Assembly: GCF_000485595.1 (NCBI RefSeq)
Contig: NW_014577345.1
Span: 58,904-79,632 of the forward strand
Direction of reading: 5' to 3'
Source of the DNA: Priapulus caudatus
Lineage: Eukaryota; Priapulida; Priapulimorpha; Priapulimorphida; Priapulidae
Length of the DNA stretch: 20,729 bases
Shown here: in pieces, positions 19,617-20,729 of the stretch
Position numbering within the stretch: position 1 is the stretch's first letter
Layout of the letters: every line of letters begins with the position of its first letter
The notes under the pieces: model-generated
Seen by the model: the letters and a program-made list of their open reading frames with translations, nothing else
Databases searched by the model: none
What the model was told of the DNA's origin: nothing
Made by a program: the position numbers and the translations under genes

Positions 19617-19935
19617 ATCTTACTTCAACTTGGCAGTGGCTACGGGTACGGTAGCCGAATGTCTCGAGGCTACGGTTACGGGAGTCCATTCGCTTTCATA
19701 CTTAAGGAGACAAAGATGGCGGCGCTGGCGCCAGATTTCGAAATAACGCCTTGGGAAATAAATTCACGATTTGAGAGTTTAGATGAGCTAGAACCCTAAC
19801 CGTAGTAACCCTAAACCTAACCCTAACCATAACCCTAAACCTAACCCTAATCCTAACCCGAACCCTAACCCTAACGCCAAAAAGGGGCTTCGGCGACCGA
19901 CGGCTACCATACCCGTAGCCACTGCGATCTTACTT
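19617..19935. mobile_element. MITE-like unit carrying telomere-like repeats
   Basis: Identical 9-bp direct repeats ATCTTACTT lie at 19617-19625 and 19927-19935. Inside, GCAGTGGCTACGGGTACGG (from 19633) is mirrored by CCATACCCGTAGCCACTGCG ending at 19926. Seven extra bases separate the left duplication from the matched repeat. The interior has a GATGGCGGCGCTGGCGCCAG segment and the CCCTAA array at 19792-19876. Confidence 0.6.
19792..19876. repeat. Degenerate interstitial telomere-type repeat, (CCCTAA)n
   Basis: About 14 units of CCCTAA with variants such as CCTAAA, CCATAA, CCTAAT and CCCGAA. Divergence and the unique flanks show this is not a chromosome end. The unit is TTAGGG on the other strand, the motif of vertebrates and most non-arthropod animals. 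Confidence 0.85.
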
Positions 19936-19977
19936 CCTACTCCTAGCATCACTATCGCTCGTAGGGTCTATGTCCCC

Positions 19978-20080
19978 CTGACCTCTGTTTGACCTGGCTT
20001 GTTTAGCTATTTCTGACTAACCCTAACCCTATATATATTAGTCAGAAATAGCTAAACGAGCCAGGTCAAACAGAGGTCAG
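19978..20080. repeat. 42-bp-arm hairpin with telomeric loop
   Basis: Arms 19978-20019 (CTGACCTCTGTTTGACCTGG...) and 20039-20080 pair with one mismatch. The 19-nt loop at 20020-20038 begins ACCCTAACCCTA and ends in TATATA. No clear target duplication was found outside the arms. Confidence 0.85.
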
Positions 20081-20137
20081 AAGAACATCTAGACCTTATC
20101 TCAATATCTGCATCACTAATACTTACTCTTAGGAAGT

Positions 20138-20260
20138 TAGGGCTGTAACGATCCACCGAAATCGAATCGGATCGCGATTCTCTTCCCTCGATCCGATCCT
20201 CGATATTTTTCCCCGTATTTTTGATTTGATCCAAGCTGCTCCAATTTTAGACTGTATGCA
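20138..20260. mobile_element. Possible hAT-like transposon end
   Basis: TAGGGCTGTAACGATCCACC followed by alternating ATCG/CGAT motifs resembles the ends of widespread animal DNA transposons that begin with a GGGCTGTAACGATT-like phrase. The matching other end is not seen, so it is either truncated or runs past the window. The family call is from memory of the motif. Confidence 0.35.
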
Positions 20261-20729
20261 TCGGCCGAAGTGTGTATGAGACTCGTGCTCTGATTGGTCA
20301 ATAGTCACGACTCGCCAGTCAGCTAATCAGCGGCTACAGCACATCGCTAACACGTTGTTTACATGGCTCAGTTTCCCGAGTTTGAGAACTACACCGTACA
20401 GATTTAATTGTTATTACTTATATTAAATTTGTCAATCTTATTGCATTTTGGCAAGGTGACTGTGATTCTATGAATCTCTAATGTTTATTATTTTAAGTTT
20501 CTGGTCACTTTGTCACTGACTTATTTTTATTATATTTTGCTGGCAAAGCCTTGTCCAGTAGCCCGAGTACTGGAGTAGGGCCAAATCCTATTTGACACCC
20601 CCCAGGTTTAAAAACCATTTTTTCCTCCAATAGATGGCGGCACTACGCTATATACTGTGGAGTGTTACTCACCAATGTTACTCAGCGACTGTCAGGGGAA
20701 AAATAAAAAATTTTTCCGGGGCTCTTTTT
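20261..20729. other. Intergenic, nothing firmly recognised
   Basis: AT-rich sequence with ATAGATGGCGGCACTACG near 20630. No exon or repeat could be supported, and the window ends here. Confidence 0.4.

Noticed and set aside
19792-20036. Chromosome end (true telomere)
   Set aside because: The repeats are degenerate, few and followed by at least 690 bp of other sequence.

Overview
The window is nuclear DNA of an animal: spliced genes with GT-AG introns, AT-rich non-coding DNA, many short inverted-repeat transposons and long microsatellites. The telomere-like repeats at 19792-19876 are of the CCCTAA (TTAGGG) type, which argues weakly against an arthropod, but they sit inside a transposon-like unit. 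I read the source as a non-arthropod, probably marine, invertebrate and cannot name the phylum.

Three genes can be rebuilt exon by exon. (1) TGS1 (trimethylguanosine synthase), plus strand, 850-7201: ten coding exons whose phases all agree, summing to 3012 nt (1003 aa). (2) COX6C (cytochrome c oxidase subunit 6C), plus strand, 11149-11767: two coding exons, 80 aa, with a likely extra intron in the 3' UTR. (3) GALE (UDP-glucose/UDP-GlcNAc 4-epimerase), minus strand, about 17146-13203: seven clean exons plus a damaged first exon. TGS1 and COX6C point the same way. COX6C and GALE converge, and their candidate poly(A) signals are only about 30 bp apart. The three proteins do different jobs (RNA cap hypermethylation, respiration, sugar-nucleotide conversion), and nothing suggests a shared system.

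Layout: 1-849 holds a perfect 40-bp palindrome, TA repeats, a 74-bp MITE with 9-bp target duplications, and the TGS1 upstream region. 850-8204 is TGS1 with intronic MITEs and its 3' UTR. 8494-10161 is a composite foldback transposon, one long inverted-repeat element inserted into the arm of another, both with target duplications. 10400-11148 is the presumed COX6C promoter with NRF-1- and YY1-like sites. 11149-12478 is COX6C, with a pogo/Tigger-like MITE in its 3' UTR intron. 12504-17146 is GALE, including a GC-AG intron, a 157-bp tandem duplication and inverted repeats. 17147-20729 is repeat-rich: AC/GC and CT microsatellites, hairpins, a second pogo-like MITE, a MITE carrying telomere-like repeats, a hairpin with telomeric repeats in its loop, and a hAT-like end. 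One possible first exon of another gene lies at 19413-19423.

The most notable points are the nested foldback element with both sets of target duplications, the GALE first exon whose conserved pieces fall in three reading frames, and two inverted-repeat structures that carry telomere-like repeats. I found no prokaryotic-type system, CRISPR array, rRNA or convincing tRNA.
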